A DNA stretch of 51,819 bases, taken from positions 1-51,819 of the forward strand of contig JANBPU010000115.1 of assembly GCA_027575805.1 (NCBI GenBank), written 5' to 3'. Under the pieces are notes generated by a model, which was not told the DNA's origin, did no database searches, and saw only the letters and a list, made by a program, of their open reading frames with translations. The translations under genes were made by a program, and so were the position numbers. Positions 10,653 to 20,422 of the stretch are shown piece after piece; within the stretch, counting starts at the first letter, position 1; the number at the start of each line of letters is the position of its first letter. This stretch comes from Mycoemilia scoparia. Lineage: Eukaryota; Kickxellomycota; Kickxellomycetes; Kickxellales; Kickxellaceae.

Positions 10653-13600
10653 TTATTCTGACACAACATGATATAATAATAAATTAGTCCCGCTTAGAAC
10701 TGCTAAAAGTGATCTAGGAACATTACATTCCAATGGAATATTATTTTCCCAATTCCACCCCTTCAAATCCACTACCATATTACTACAGTATGATGGAAGC
10801 TTAATGGCCGTTCTGGTACATTCTTTTTTATTGTTTGAAGGGACTGATGATGTATCCCATATTGTGATGTTTGACTCTCGTTCATTTCCTGCACAAACAA
10901 ACGACCTCGAACCCATTGAGTTATCGCTGGTATTGTTGCCTCGACCGGGAATGCTGAAATGGTTTGTTCGTGCCATCTGAGTTTGTGGTGTTTTTGAAAT
11001 ATATCCTCCAGTTTTGGTTAGAAACCACCAGCCCAAGTTTTTATCCTTATCTTTGGAGTCAGTGTTTTTGATATTTGCTGGATAAATCGACAAAATCTCG
11101 TTATCAAGTTTTGAATTCGTATTATTACTACTACTATAATATGGCGGAGTGGGTGAATCAATATAGCTCAGTTTAAATAACTGATGTGATACATAGGGTA
11201 CACTATCATCGGATCCAAAGCTACTTCGATTTGCCAAACTTTGTCGTCGAAATGATGCCAACAATACATCACTTTCTGCGTCATAAGCTAATGAAAAGCA
11301 ATCTGTGCCCGGTTTAACTGCAACCAAAACCTGCCATGGAGTATCTACAGTCTGCTTAGGTTTCTGTGGTTTCTGCTGTAGCTGGTGCGACGGCTTCTTT
11401 ATATACTTTTTACCACCATCATCGTCATTAGGATCCTCTGGAGTGGGGAGCAAACAAATATATTTCGAATTAGCAATCAAAACAAGTCGCTTTGTTCTTA
11501 TCTGATCATTTTTAGATTGAAATCGCGAGCCTTTAAAAATATTAATAGTTACAATTGAATGGATTGGAGAATAATGTACAGAGTGTTGGGGATTATCAAA
11601 GCCGGCTTTAGCACAATCCCAGACATGAACAGGGCTATTGCCATAATCATCATCATGAATATCAGATGAAGAGGATATGGACTTCAAGTCAAAAGAATAC
11701 ACTTTCGATCCCTGGCATCCCAAATAAAATTGATTCTTATTGATCGGATCCCATTGACAAGAAAATATCGCAACTCCAACATCAAATTCGGTCGTCGTAA
11801 AATGTTGAGCTGGATTGTCAATGTTAGTTATGACTGCTTTCTTGTCCATCCCAGCTGATAATAATAAGCATGGCATATTGTTTTCGTATGGTCGAATTGA
11901 TGCACCGCGAATTGTACCCGAATGCAGTTTCTTTAAAATCAGAGAGGAGTTGTGAAGGTTACTTGTTGATGTGGTATTAAGTGAACATATCTTTTCGCAA
12001 TCGATTAAGGCAAATGTATGGATTTGCTGATCCAGTATCCTTTTAGATATGCTGATGTATATTAAAGGCTCATTTGGATGGACTACTATTACTCTGGCTG
12101 TTCCTTCGCTCATATTACCAATACTATTACCAGCACTATTGGTTGAGGCTGTGTTTTTATCACCGCTTTCTATTACATTGATTCGAGCAATTAGGTTAAG
12201 CTCTAGTTGACGCTCCATTGGGTCTTTATGTTCTAATAAATCGCTGCTTGATTCGAAATGTGGATCCATACTATAAAGATCGTTAATATCAAGAAAATCA
12301 TCATCAATATTATGATCCTCATTATTTTTAACATCCTGATCAGCAGGCTCAATTTCAATATCTGGATTGTTTCCGTCCCTATTGTGGCTATAAGCCGCTT
12401 TAGCTTCTAATTTTGAAATTTGCTCTTTTAATTGCCTTTCAACATTTCCAGCTACATCCAACTGTTCCCGCAGTCTCATCATTTCCTTTACCACAGCCTC
12501 GTACTTTTTATTCGATGTCCTTTCTAGCAATTGGAGTTTTGCACACTTGATTTTATACTCTTCCAATTCAGATCTTAGCTGAGCCTTTTCTTCTTCATCG
12601 CCTTCTGTGCCGATAATTTTACGCAACACATGCTTGCGAATATCCCTTTTCATTGATATTACATTGCATTCGGGGCATTTCGCCTTTTCCATCATTCCTT
12701 TGCCTTTGTGACTAGAAGACCCTCCACCAACGACTCTAGGTCGGTCTCTAGACGAATTCGATAAGCCAAAAGCACCAAAGCGATTGTTATTGTTTGAAGC
12801 GGTATTAGCGGTGTTAATAGCACTGGATGATGATGAAGATGGCATTATGGCAGATTGTTTTGAAGATATCCATTTCTTTATACACTGATAGCCAAAGAAA
12901 TGTCCACATCGAAGTGATACTATTTGGTGTTTGCCTTTGTTTGTCCATGGTTCTAAACAAATTGAACAAGCAAATGTATCCTCGTCCTCATTGTTATCGT
13001 CACCATAACCAGCTTCTCTGTGTAGTGCTTTATGCAAGTTGTACAGAATTTTGGATTCTTGCTGGTTTCCAACTTTTATGTTGTTTACATCCCCTTCATG
13101 TTTGTTTAGATAGTTATTATTGTTGTTGGGTTCCAGATCCTTTTCGAGCAGATCTAGCGCTGATTTGCTTACACGGCTGGTGGTCTCATTGATGATATTA
13201 TTATTATTATCCTCTTCTGTATCAGCAACCTTGCTTTGCTCAGCATCTTGTATTAAGGAAGTATCAGTGCAAGCTGGGGTGTTTTGATTGTTAGGTTGCT
13301 CACAATCCTGAGGTAAAAAACGTAGTGGTGGTGGTGGTGGTTGTTGTATAATATCCGAGGGATATTTCTGTTTTTCACCATTCCCATCGGGATAATTAGC
13401 CAATACCGATGATGGATTGGTAGTAAGCTTATTTCTTTTGGGTGACTGAAAATCGTCAGATATTTGAGTAGATGCTTTATTTTGAGACTGATTAATAAGA
13501 TCATCATCTGGGCATTTTGGTCTTGTATGGATATTGACATCTGTTTCATTTTGATGGTTATCCTCGAAATTGGTATCATTGCAAGTGGTAATACTAGTTG

Positions 13601-14366
13601 ATGGTGGTTCTTGCTGTAGGTTATTTTTCTGGACCTTTTGTGTATCTTGTGCTTCCGAATGCGGGGTTGAAGAAAAAGAAAAAAATCTCGATTTTTTTTC
13701 TGAATTTACTGGTTTCGGCGATGTTAATAACCGACTATGAGGACCAATTTTGGTTGATGTAGATATTAGTTCCTTTTCTTTGCCTTTACTAGTACTGTTA
13801 TTATTACTATTATTATTTGCAGGATTAGGCAATCTTTTTTGAGTCGAATTGGTGTGGATTTTTACTTTCTTTGGTGGTTTGCGTGTATTAGATGGCGCAG
13901 GTATTGATATAGTTGTGGGTGATGAAGATGGCGACGATCTTATGAGGTCTTTTAGGTCAGGAAGCTTGGAATTAGCTTGAAAGTCCTGGCTGTCTGAATC
14001 GGAAGATGATACTTCTAGATCAAAGAAAGGATTGGAGCGCTTGTTATTTTTGTCACTGTTGATATCCACATTAACATTAGAGCTTTTCCTGGATTTTGTA
14101 TCTAATGTACTGTCAAAACCAGAACTATTTTCTAAAGTATAATTCGATTGTGCGGAGGTAACTTCTGTAAAGGACCTTGCACGTCTCTCAGGAGACAGAA
14201 GTGACGGTGAATTGGGCGTGGGTTTGTTTTCTAATGAATTGGTGCTGCTTCTTTTTAATGAAGCTATTGGGCTGCTATTTATACCTCTGGTGTCGGTTTT
14301 GGGTTCATTTTTAGGGGTTGAAGACGGAGACTTTTCACTATGCTTAGCCAACGAACCATCCTTCAT
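10653..14366 (-). CDS. RFWD3: RING and WD40 E3 ubiquitin ligase, RFWD3-like
   Basis: Predicted E3 ubiquitin ligase, 1237 residues in one exon. RFWD3 in animals ubiquitinates RPA and RAD51 at stalled forks and damaged DNA. The RING finger starts at Cys467 (CSICLEPWTNKGKH), continues LRCGHFFGYQCIKKW and closes with KCPECN at about 564-567. An Asn/Ser-rich insertion of about 50 residues sits between the two halves, whereas the animal RING is compact. A coiled coil follows (about 595-665), then an acidic linker and a C-terminal WD40-type beta-propeller (about 740-1237). The first 450 residues are Ser/Asn/Pro-rich and presumably disordered. The RING sequence with LRCGHFFGY and the RING-coil-WD order are diagnostic. 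It diverges from the BRAP2-like gene across 350 bp. Function in this organism is inferred from family. Confidence 0.9.
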   Translation of the reverse strand: MKDGSLAKHSEKSPSSTPKNEPKTDTRGINSSPIASLKRSSTNSLENKPTPNSPSLLSPERRARSFTEVTSAQSNYTLENSSGFDSTLDTKSRKSSNVNVDINSDKNNKRSNPFFDLEVSSSDSDSQDFQANSKLPDLKDLIRSSPSSSPTTISIPAPSNTRKPPKKVKIHTNSTQKRLPNPANNNSNNNSTSKGKEKELISTSTKIGPHSRLLTSPKPVNSEKKSRFFSFSSTPHSEAQDTQKVQKNNLQQEPPSTSITTCNDTNFEDNHQNETDVNIHTRPKCPDDDLINQSQNKASTQISDDFQSPKRNKLTTNPSSVLANYPDGNGEKQKYPSDIIQQPPPPPLRFLPQDCEQPNNQNTPACTDTSLIQDAEQSKVADTEEDNNNNIINETTSRVSKSALDLLEKDLEPNNNNNYLNKHEGDVNNIKVGNQQESKILYNLHKALHREAGYGDDNNEDEDTFACSICLEPWTNKGKHQIVSLRCGHFFGYQCIKKWISSKQSAIMPSSSSSSAINTANTASNNNNRFGAFGLSNSSRDRPRVVGGGSSSHKGKGMMEKAKCPECNVISMKRDIRKHVLRKIIGTEGDEEEKAQLRSELEEYKIKCAKLQLLERTSNKKYEAVVKEMMRLREQLDVAGNVERQLKEQISKLEAKAAYSHNRDGNNPDIEIEPADQDVKNNEDHNIDDDFLDINDLYSMDPHFESSSDLLEHKDPMERQLELNLIARINVIESGDKNTASTNSAGNSIGNMSEGTARVIVVHPNEPLIYISISKRILDQQIHTFALIDCEKICSLNTTSTSNLHNSSLILKKLHSGTIRGASIRPYENNMPCLLLSAGMDKKAVITNIDNPAQHFTTTEFDVGVAIFSCQWDPINKNQFYLGCQGSKVYSFDLKSISSSSDIHDDDYGNSPVHVWDCAKAGFDNPQHSVHYSPIHSIVTINIFKGSRFQSKNDQIRTKRLVLIANSKYICLLPTPEDPNDDDGGKKYIKKPSHQLQQKPQKPKQTVDTPWQVLVAVKPGTDCFSLAYDAESDVLLASFRRQSLANRSSFGSDDSVPYVSHQLFKLSYIDSPTPPYYSSSNNTNSKLDNEILSIYPANIKNTDSKDKDKNLGWWFLTKTGGYISKTPQTQMARTNHFSIPGRGNNTSDNSMGSRSFVCAGNERESNITIWDTSSVPSNNKKECTRTAIKLPSYCSNMVVDLKGWNWENNIPLECNVPRSLLAVLSGTNLLLYHVVSE

Positions 14367-14473
14367 AATAATAATAGCAATAAAAATAGCCTGAAAGAAG
14401 AGGTTGAATGCACAGGTTTAAAGAAACATAAAAACAGAGCAGCTCGTCATAATTTATTGTATCTTTTTACTAC

Positions 14474-14638
14474 ATGGCAGAGTAGTCTCCTCTAGAAGGG
14501 CACTAGGGCACACTCTTGGATACCAGCCAATCATCATCACTGAGACTCCAGCTAAAACGTATGGATTATGGGCTGATTTGCAGGGAATGTGTGAGGGTGC
14601 CTGTCTGTTCTGTTCCCTTTTGGCAGAGAACTTGTCAT
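14474..14638 (+). mobile_element. MITE-2 copy in the RFWD3/BRAP2 divergent promoter
   Basis: This copy runs from ATGGCAGAGTAGTCTCC to GGCAGAGAACTTGTCAT, an imperfect terminal inverted repeat. The interior GGATTATGGGCTGATTTGC matches the copy in CCDC25 intron 2. It fills nearly half of the 350-bp gap between the divergent start codons (14366 and 14717). It also carries an ATG at 14561 that is in frame with the downstream gene. Confidence 0.65.
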
Positions 14639-14716
14639 TTTATGTCACCATCAAAGGATTCGGGCTTCTGTGCCTCACTTCCTCCCTTTTTCTTTATTCT
14701 ATATTTATTTCAATTC

Positions 14717-17206
14717 ATGTATTACTATCATATTGTTTTAGAGGCATATACTCAATTACACCATAAGCATATTGATTATAAAACTACGGATATAAATCTA
14801 TTAGACCCAAAGATATTCGAAATCGACTTTTCCTTAACTGACCAACCATCTTCATTAACGCCAGAGCAAACAGAGAATCGCAAAAGCAGGAATACTGCGG
14901 TATTGGACTATCTACAGCAACACTTTGACAAAAGGTTTGGCCAAATTCAAGTTGAGTCATATATAATCCCTGAAAATATGACCAAAAGGAAAAAGAAGGG
15001 AGGCACCAATGATGCCGCCCAGAATAATAGCTCAGCACCATCAATGGAAGACCCTGCAATCAACGCCCTAGAGGCATCATCAGTAGCAGCAACATCACGC
15101 CTGTCAAAGTCTGGATCGAATAATGCAATCCCATTAGGCAGAGTGGAGTTGATACCTAGTCGACACCAAACATTCGATGTTGGGGTGCTACACCTCTACA
15201 AGGGCTCTGAAATCCCCACTGAGTCACCGGAAAACGAGCCAACACCCGATATAATCAGTCCTTCGTTTCCTGCCACAATTCTTGCAGTCTTGGCAATTCC
15301 AGGATATATGACCCCATTGGACTTTGTTGCTTTTACTGGGGCTTATCAGGACAAGATATCACATTTCAGAGTTATCAGAGACACCTCTCCAAACCGCTAC
15401 ATGATAGTTCTGCAAATGGTCGATAAAGAAAGTGCCAGCGAGTTCCATAGATTCTACAATGGAAAGACATTCAGCCCCCTTGAGCCTGAAACATGCCATG
15501 TTGTATACATCCAATCTGTAAAATGCAGAGCCACATCAACACCATGGTACAAGTTAACGGAGCAAATTGAACACGAATCTTCATCAAGCGCACTTATTGA
15601 GAATGCGCCTACATCTTCAAATTCGGCCACAACCAGCAATACCACTGCTCCCCATAAGACTGTATTGCCTGAAGAAATGTTTATTCAACAGCCAACTACT
15701 GATGATCCTGATTTGAACGGCGCTAACGAATTGCCGACCTGTCCAGTATGTTTGGAGAGACTTGATCAAACAGCGTCGGGGCTGTTAACCATATTCTGCC
15801 AGCATACATTCCATTGTCGCTGCTTAGCGATGTGGGGTGATGGAAATTGTCCAGTGTGCCGATATACCCAAGCCACGCCATTTGTTGACCAGGATAGATT
15901 CCAAGCAACTATCGAATCTCTAAATGATCGATTGTCACTGACTTCATTAGAAGAACCCAACAATAAAAGCAATGGTGGTTCGAGCAGTAGCAATAGAAAC
16001 AACCAATCAAGATCATCAGACCCGTATCAAACAGCATCGGAAACTACAAATGGCGCAGCAGCGTCAACATCAACAAGATCGTCTCGTCAGCAAAATCATC
16101 AGCAGGCACAGCAAAGCGAAAACCAGTGCTCCGTCTGTAAGGCAAAAGAGAGCCTGTGGATATGCTTGATTTGCGGCTCTGTTGGGTGCGGAAGATACAA
16201 CAGCGCGCATGCCCATTCGCATTTCAAAAAGACCCAACATCCATATTCTATGGACCTAGAAACCCAACGGGTGTGGGATTATGTTGGTGACGGATATGTT
16301 CATCGGATATTGCAAAACAAGAGTGATGGAAAGCTGGTCGAGTTGCCACCACCAACAATGGCGGCAAACAATTCTACAAACTCCAGTCAAGGCCAATCGT
16401 TGTTAGCATCAAACTCGACGTCTTTGCAAAATGGAAGCGAAGGCAAATCCCGAAATCGTCAAGATTCATATTCGTCATCATCATTAGATCCCAACAGTAG
16501 CCAACTTCATAATGGCCTATCATTTCAATCACCCAATGATGATTCGATAATTCGCGAAAAGATCGAAGCAATGTCTGAAGAATATGAAATCCTCCTGACC
16601 TCGCAGCTAGAATCCCAAAGGATCCACTACGAAGCCAAGCTCGAAGGCCAAATAAAAGCCAACCATGCCCAACAATCCGACAACCAGATTCTTCAAGACC
16701 AAATCCTCCAGCACAAACAACAAATTGCCCAACAAGCCAAAGAATATCAGCTCCAAAAACAAGTAAACAATGACCAAAAGTCACAAATAAAAGAACTCAA
16801 GGTCATGGTGAAAAAATTGGGCTCAGAGCTGGATGAAGAAAAAGAGATCAATAAGCAGTTGAGACAAAATTTGACCGATGTCAAAGCAATGGTTGAAGAG
16901 TATAACAACAAGATAATAGATTTGAAGGATCAGTTGAATGATTTCATGGGGTATTTCGAGGCTAAAGAGAAAATGGAAAAAGATGAACATTTGAGAAAGG
17001 AGATTGATGAGGGAACTATGATGGTTAGTTCTACTGCTAATACGAAAAAGAAACAGCAAGTACAGAGGACTGAGCCCACTTCACCAAAGGCTGGAGGATC
17101 GAAAAAGAAGACCAAGAAGAATACGAGAGGTGGAAAGGGCAAGCCGATATCAGACATTTTAAGTAAATCTAATGGTGATTCTAAAGCACCAACATCACCG
17201 CCTTAG
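14717..17206 (+). CDS. BRAP2/ETP1-like RING-H2 and UBP-type zinc finger protein
   Basis: Putative E3 ligase of the BRCA1-associated-protein-2 family (Etp1 in yeast), cytoplasmic in animals and linked to Ras/MAPK signalling. Order: an RRM-like N-terminal domain (about 150-280; AIPGYMTPLDF, MIVLQMVDKESASEF), a RING-H2 from Cys342 (CPVCLERL, FHCRCLAMW, CPVCRY), a UBP-type zinc finger from Cys471 (CSVCKAKESLWICLICG, then HAHSHFKKTQHPYSMDL), and a long coiled coil (about 615-755) with a Lys-rich tail. I chose the ATG at 14717 (MYYYHIVLE), giving 829 residues, because a short aromatic start is usual for the family. The open frame continues upstream to a TTG at 14516, but that part coincides with MITE-2 and a pyrimidine-rich leader. 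Single exon. Family is certain; the start is inferred. Confidence 0.92.
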   Translation: MYYYHIVLEAYTQLHHKHIDYKTTDINLLDPKIFEIDFSLTDQPSSLTPEQTENRKSRNTAVLDYLQQHFDKRFGQIQVESYIIPENMTKRKKKGGTNDAAQNNSSAPSMEDPAINALEASSVAATSRLSKSGSNNAIPLGRVELIPSRHQTFDVGVLHLYKGSEIPTESPENEPTPDIISPSFPATILAVLAIPGYMTPLDFVAFTGAYQDKISHFRVIRDTSPNRYMIVLQMVDKESASEFHRFYNGKTFSPLEPETCHVVYIQSVKCRATSTPWYKLTEQIEHESSSSALIENAPTSSNSATTSNTTAPHKTVLPEEMFIQQPTTDDPDLNGANELPTCPVCLERLDQTASGLLTIFCQHTFHCRCLAMWGDGNCPVCRYTQATPFVDQDRFQATIESLNDRLSLTSLEEPNNKSNGGSSSSNRNNQSRSSDPYQTASETTNGAAASTSTRSSRQQNHQQAQQSENQCSVCKAKESLWICLICGSVGCGRYNSAHAHSHFKKTQHPYSMDLETQRVWDYVGDGYVHRILQNKSDGKLVELPPPTMAANNSTNSSQGQSLLASNSTSLQNGSEGKSRNRQDSYSSSSLDPNSSQLHNGLSFQSPNDDSIIREKIEAMSEEYEILLTSQLESQRIHYEAKLEGQIKANHAQQSDNQILQDQILQHKQQIAQQAKEYQLQKQVNNDQKSQIKELKVMVKKLGSELDEEKEINKQLRQNLTDVKAMVEEYNNKIIDLKDQLNDFMGYFEAKEKMEKDEHLRKEIDEGTMMVSSTANTKKKQQVQRTEPTSPKAGGSKKKTKKNTRGGKGKPISDILSKSNGDSKAPTSPP

Positions 17207-17249
17207 AGCTGGCGTTTTATTATTTCTGATACTTTGGTTTGGTCATAAA

Positions 17250-17280
17250 TAGTAGTAGTAGTAGTAGTAGTAGTAGTATT
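17250..17280. repeat. (TAG)n microsatellite
   Basis: A run of about ten TAG/AGT units lies just after the BRAP2-like stop codon, in the presumed 3' UTR. Confidence 0.9.
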
Positions 17281-17352
17281 GTATATTCAAAATAATAAAG
17301 ATGATGGAGAAAATAGTTTTATATAATCTATAAGAAAAGTTGTTTATATAAA

Positions 17353-17455
17353 TGGGTGATAGTTTTTGAAGGGTGCACTTTGGTGGCCGCCAATGGTTAT
17401 AGGGGCAATCCCAGCCAAATGAGTGACTCTATAGCCCTTCAAAAATAACCACCCA
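17353..17455. mobile_element. MITE-1 copy a
   Basis: Begins TGGGTGATAGTTTTTGAAGG and ends CCCTTCAAAAATAACCACCCA, with the family core GGTGGCCGCCAATGGTTATA and GGGGCAATCCCAGCCAAATG. It lies between two convergent genes, 60 bp from the stop codon of the hydrolase gene. The flanks are AA and AG, so the TA seen at other copies is not preserved here. Confidence 0.8.
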
Positions 17456-17514
17456 AGTCCGTATCTGTAGAAAGATGTTTATGTAAATTCATATACCGAG
17501 CAGTATGTGGTTTC

Positions 17515-19020
17515 TCAGTAATCCTTCCAGACCAATACGGAAGGGCCGCCACCATTAGGATTGCTTTCTTCAACACACTTTCTGTCCAATACCTCATTGA
17601 CCTTTTCAGCAACACCAATTTTGAAACCCTTTGACAATTCAAAGTAGCCGACGATCTCATCTCTAGTAGTAAGCTTTTGGCCACTGCTATTCAAGATGTC
17701 GCCCTTAACGACTCTCTTGATTTTGTCTTCTGAAGGCAAAGCATACTTGAACAATTCAACGCTGGGATGATCCTTATCCTTATTGATAAAGTCGACCGAA
17801 AGCTTTGAAGGATTGGAGAAATACTCCTTTCTAATGCTATCAAGCGAAACCTCCCCAAGAGTGGGGGGATTCCACTTGGGGTTTCTGGACTTGGTGATCA
17901 GCTGCTCACTAATGCCTTCGTGAACATCGTGGTTGTTCAAGAACTTCTGGGCCAATTGATATTCAGCCGCATAGCAGCGCTTCAAGGACATTTTGTTAAA
18001 AGTCTGCAACATCTCCAAGGTAATTTTGAGAGAAGTAGGAGACATGCGGTTGAGCAATTTAATGGTGGATTGGGCCCATTCTGGCTGGACTTTAGACTCT
18101 TCCTCAAGGGCCTGGTAAATCTCCTCGATAGTTTGCTTACCGAAACAACGATCAATAGAATCTCTCAAAGGGGCAAGAGAAAACTGTGACTGGCCGTTGC
18201 CAGGAGAAGAAGAAGGCTGCTCAACAAACTCCTCAATAACCTTGTTTACAGCATCATAATTAGGAGTCTCAATATCCTGCAACCTCTTTTCCAGCAATGG
18301 GATTCTTTCGGTTGGTACAAAGTGCGTGGCAATTCCAGAATAAAACACATCAATCCCATTCAGCCTAGCGCCGGTCAGCCCCAGATACTTTCCAAGCTGC
18401 CCGTCCAGCTTTGGCAAAAAGTACGAGGCGGCCACATCGGGGAAAAATCCGATCTGGGTTTCGGGCATGGCAAACATTGTGGTTTCGGTGGCAACTCTGA
18501 ATGGAGTGGGGAATGTGATGCCAACGCCCCCGCCCATCGTGATTCCCGAAATCAACGACACGATGGGCTTGTTGTAGGTGGCAATGAAGTGATCCATGGT
18601 GTATTCTTCGTTGAAAAATGCGGCGGCCTGAGGATCACGGGCTTTGGCAAGCTTTGATACCTGGACAACATCGCCGCCGGCACAAAAGGCCTTTGGAGAA
18701 TTGGATTTCAGGACCACGAGACTGCATAGATCCGATCCCTTCCATTCTTTGAGTTTGTTGGTTATTATGTTGATCATGTTGCGGTTTAGTGCGTTGAGGG
18801 CTTTGGGGCGATTTAGAATTAGCGTACGGGTGCCGAATTCTTGGTGGGCAATTACTTCATTGTTGTTGTTGTTGTTGTTGGAGGCGGAGGAAGGGGCGGT
18901 TGCCATGTTGCGGAATAGTAATTTAGAATTTGTCGATGCTAGGCCGTAAACAGGTAGACGATTAGCAGAAACTAGGGGGCTTGTGAGTAGGGCTGCTCGA
19001 CCGGCTCGATAAAACATCAT
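17515..19020 (-). CDS. 3-hydroxyisobutyryl-CoA hydrolase, mitochondrial
   Basis: Hydrolyses 3-hydroxyisobutyryl-CoA to the free acid in valine breakdown; 501 residues, one exon, starting at ATG 19020 (MMFYRAGR). The Arg/Ser-rich, acid-poor N-terminus is a likely mitochondrial presequence, followed by an Asn run. The enoyl-CoA hydratase/isomerase fold is clear: LNRPKALNALN, the oxyanion-hole segment FCAGGDV, SGITMGGGVGI, and MPETQIGFFPDVAASYFLPKL, where PET and FPD carry the acidic residues used by the hydrolase branch. The long C-terminal half (ECH_2 type) separates it from true enoyl-CoA hydratases. Yeast Ehd3 and human HIBCH are the expected relatives. No odd features. Confidence 0.93.
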   Translation of the reverse strand: MMFYRAGRAALLTSPLVSANRLPVYGLASTNSKLLFRNMATAPSSASNNNNNNNEVIAHQEFGTRTLILNRPKALNALNRNMINIITNKLKEWKGSDLCSLVVLKSNSPKAFCAGGDVVQVSKLAKARDPQAAAFFNEEYTMDHFIATYNKPIVSLISGITMGGGVGITFPTPFRVATETTMFAMPETQIGFFPDVAASYFLPKLDGQLGKYLGLTGARLNGIDVFYSGIATHFVPTERIPLLEKRLQDIETPNYDAVNKVIEEFVEQPSSSPGNGQSQFSLAPLRDSIDRCFGKQTIEEIYQALEEESKVQPEWAQSTIKLLNRMSPTSLKITLEMLQTFNKMSLKRCYAAEYQLAQKFLNNHDVHEGISEQLITKSRNPKWNPPTLGEVSLDSIRKEYFSNPSKLSVDFINKDKDHPSVELFKYALPSEDKIKRVVKGDILNSSGQKLTTRDEIVGYFELSKGFKIGVAEKVNEVLDRKCVEESNPNGGGPSVLVWKDY

Positions 19021-19508
19021 GTAGGCAAGAAAAATAATAGGGGTTGCTGGGATGATGATAGTGCAAAGAAAACAGAAACAAGCGTGAAAAAAGATTAGGG
19101 ATCTTGTGGTCTCTTTTTTATAAGATTATTCTGAGCTCTCTTGTCTTTTGGATGTTATAGAAGGGTGAGGGGCAAAAAGGGTAGATGGTAGAGGCAAGAC
19201 AATGTGAAGATTCTCAATTAGAGACACACAAGCCAGCAACAACCATGACAGTTTGTTGGCTAATTTAAACTGCCTTGGTTTTGACACCTATGGTGACGAT
19301 GTGTGTAGCAATGGCCATTTTGCAACCCCTAATCTGAGTCTTGTCCACGTTTTTTGATCACCAGATCATTTCCAATCCCCTTGTCCCCAAAAGCTCATGC
19401 CAATCAGCCGGTTGTTTTTAATTTTGAAGTTGACAAAGATAATCTGAGCTCAATACTTTCCCAGCCGCCAGTTTCCTAGTAGGCTGGCTCTGACGTAAAC
19501 GGACTATA

Positions 19509-19623
19509 TGGATCATAATCTTTGAAGAATGAATTTTGGTGGTTAGTGTTTATAGGGGCAATCACAGTCAAATGGATGTCCAGTTTTACTAGTAAACTTT
19601 CACCCTTCAAAAATTATTACCCA
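19509..19623. mobile_element. MITE-1 copy b, flanked by TA
   Basis: Runs from TGGATCATAATCTTTGAAG to TTCAAAAATTATTACCCA, with the core TAGGGGCAATCACAGTCAAATG and TTTTACTAGTAAAC. Both sides carry TA (TA|TGG...CCA|TA), consistent with a two-base TA target duplication. Confidence 0.85.
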
Positions 19624-19726
19624 TATAGTAAAAGGCTATTTTGTTGGACCACATCTCAACACAAGAGTTTCATGGTAGCCTTGACAATTTTCAGACAAAT
19701 TTATGCAAAACAATATATCATTCATA

Positions 19727-19813
19727 TGGGTGGTTATTTTTGAAGGGCTATAGAGTCACTCATTTGGCTGCGATTGCCCCTATCAACATGCACCCTTCAA
19801 AAATTATGATCCA
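19727..19813. mobile_element. MITE-1 copy c, short version
   Basis: Starts TGGGTGGTTATTTTTGAAGG after a TA and ends CTTCAAAAATTATGATCCA before TG. At about 87 bp it is one of the shortest copies. It retains ATTTGGCTGCGATTGCCCCTA from the core but has lost the TACTAGTAAA segment. Confidence 0.8.
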
Positions 19814-20422
19814 TGTTTTCTTGAAGAAAAGAAACCATGATCCGGCTTATGGCCAGAGAGGCTGATTGACAAAGTTGCTCAGGCCATCCATCATCTGCAA
19901 TTTAATCAAATTGAGTAAAAAATTTAGTGGTTGATATTCAGGCTACCCAATCGCTTTTCAAAAACACTCAAAATCAGTCAATGAGTGATATTCAATAGCG
20001 TTTGTTTTTATTTTTTCTGCTGCGCACTGCACCATTTCCCATTATCTGATATTTTCCACTGTGAACCATCACCGCCTTCATAGTCTTCCCATCAACGCAC
20101 CCACATATCAACGGCTTTTGAAGAATAGAGCCGTTAAAACACCCTTTGCTGCTGTCACAGCCACAACAACAGCTTCTTTTTGCTATCTTTATTTCAAAAT
20201 ATTCCTTAGTTGTTGTCGCTGTGTAGCAACGCCGACTATTGTACCAAAAGTTGTTGTGTTTCTTGATACAGCATTCGACTATTCTTTCCACACCTCTTTT
20301 ATTTCTCTATTTAATCATTTATTTTTAGCTTCTATATACGCTGCTTTGCTAATCTGTTTATTGCGGCCTTTGTATCAATCGATAGTACTTTCGTTCTACC
20401 AAAAAAATATTTCTTAAAAGTA

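Larger units (their letters stand above)
19021..20422. other. Divergent intergenic region with two MITE-1 copies
   Basis: This 1.4 kb separates the divergent hydrolase and demethylase genes. Apart from the two MITE-1 elements (19509-19623 and 19727-19813), I see no recognisable gene. The last 150 bases before 20423 are pyrimidine-rich and probably form the 5' UTR and promoter of the demethylase gene. Confidence 0.55.

Noticed and set aside
14516..14716. Upstream extension of the BRAP2-like frame as genuine coding sequence
   Set aside because: It begins at a TTG, coincides with a MITE-2 element and ends in a pyrimidine-rich leader; the family normally starts at about the MYYYHI position.
20061..20417. 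118-codon frame just before the KDM4-type gene
   Set aside because: It lies in the pyrimidine-rich leader, so the Leu/Phe/Ser-rich translation is a by-product of the leader sequence; it ends immediately before the demethylase ATG.
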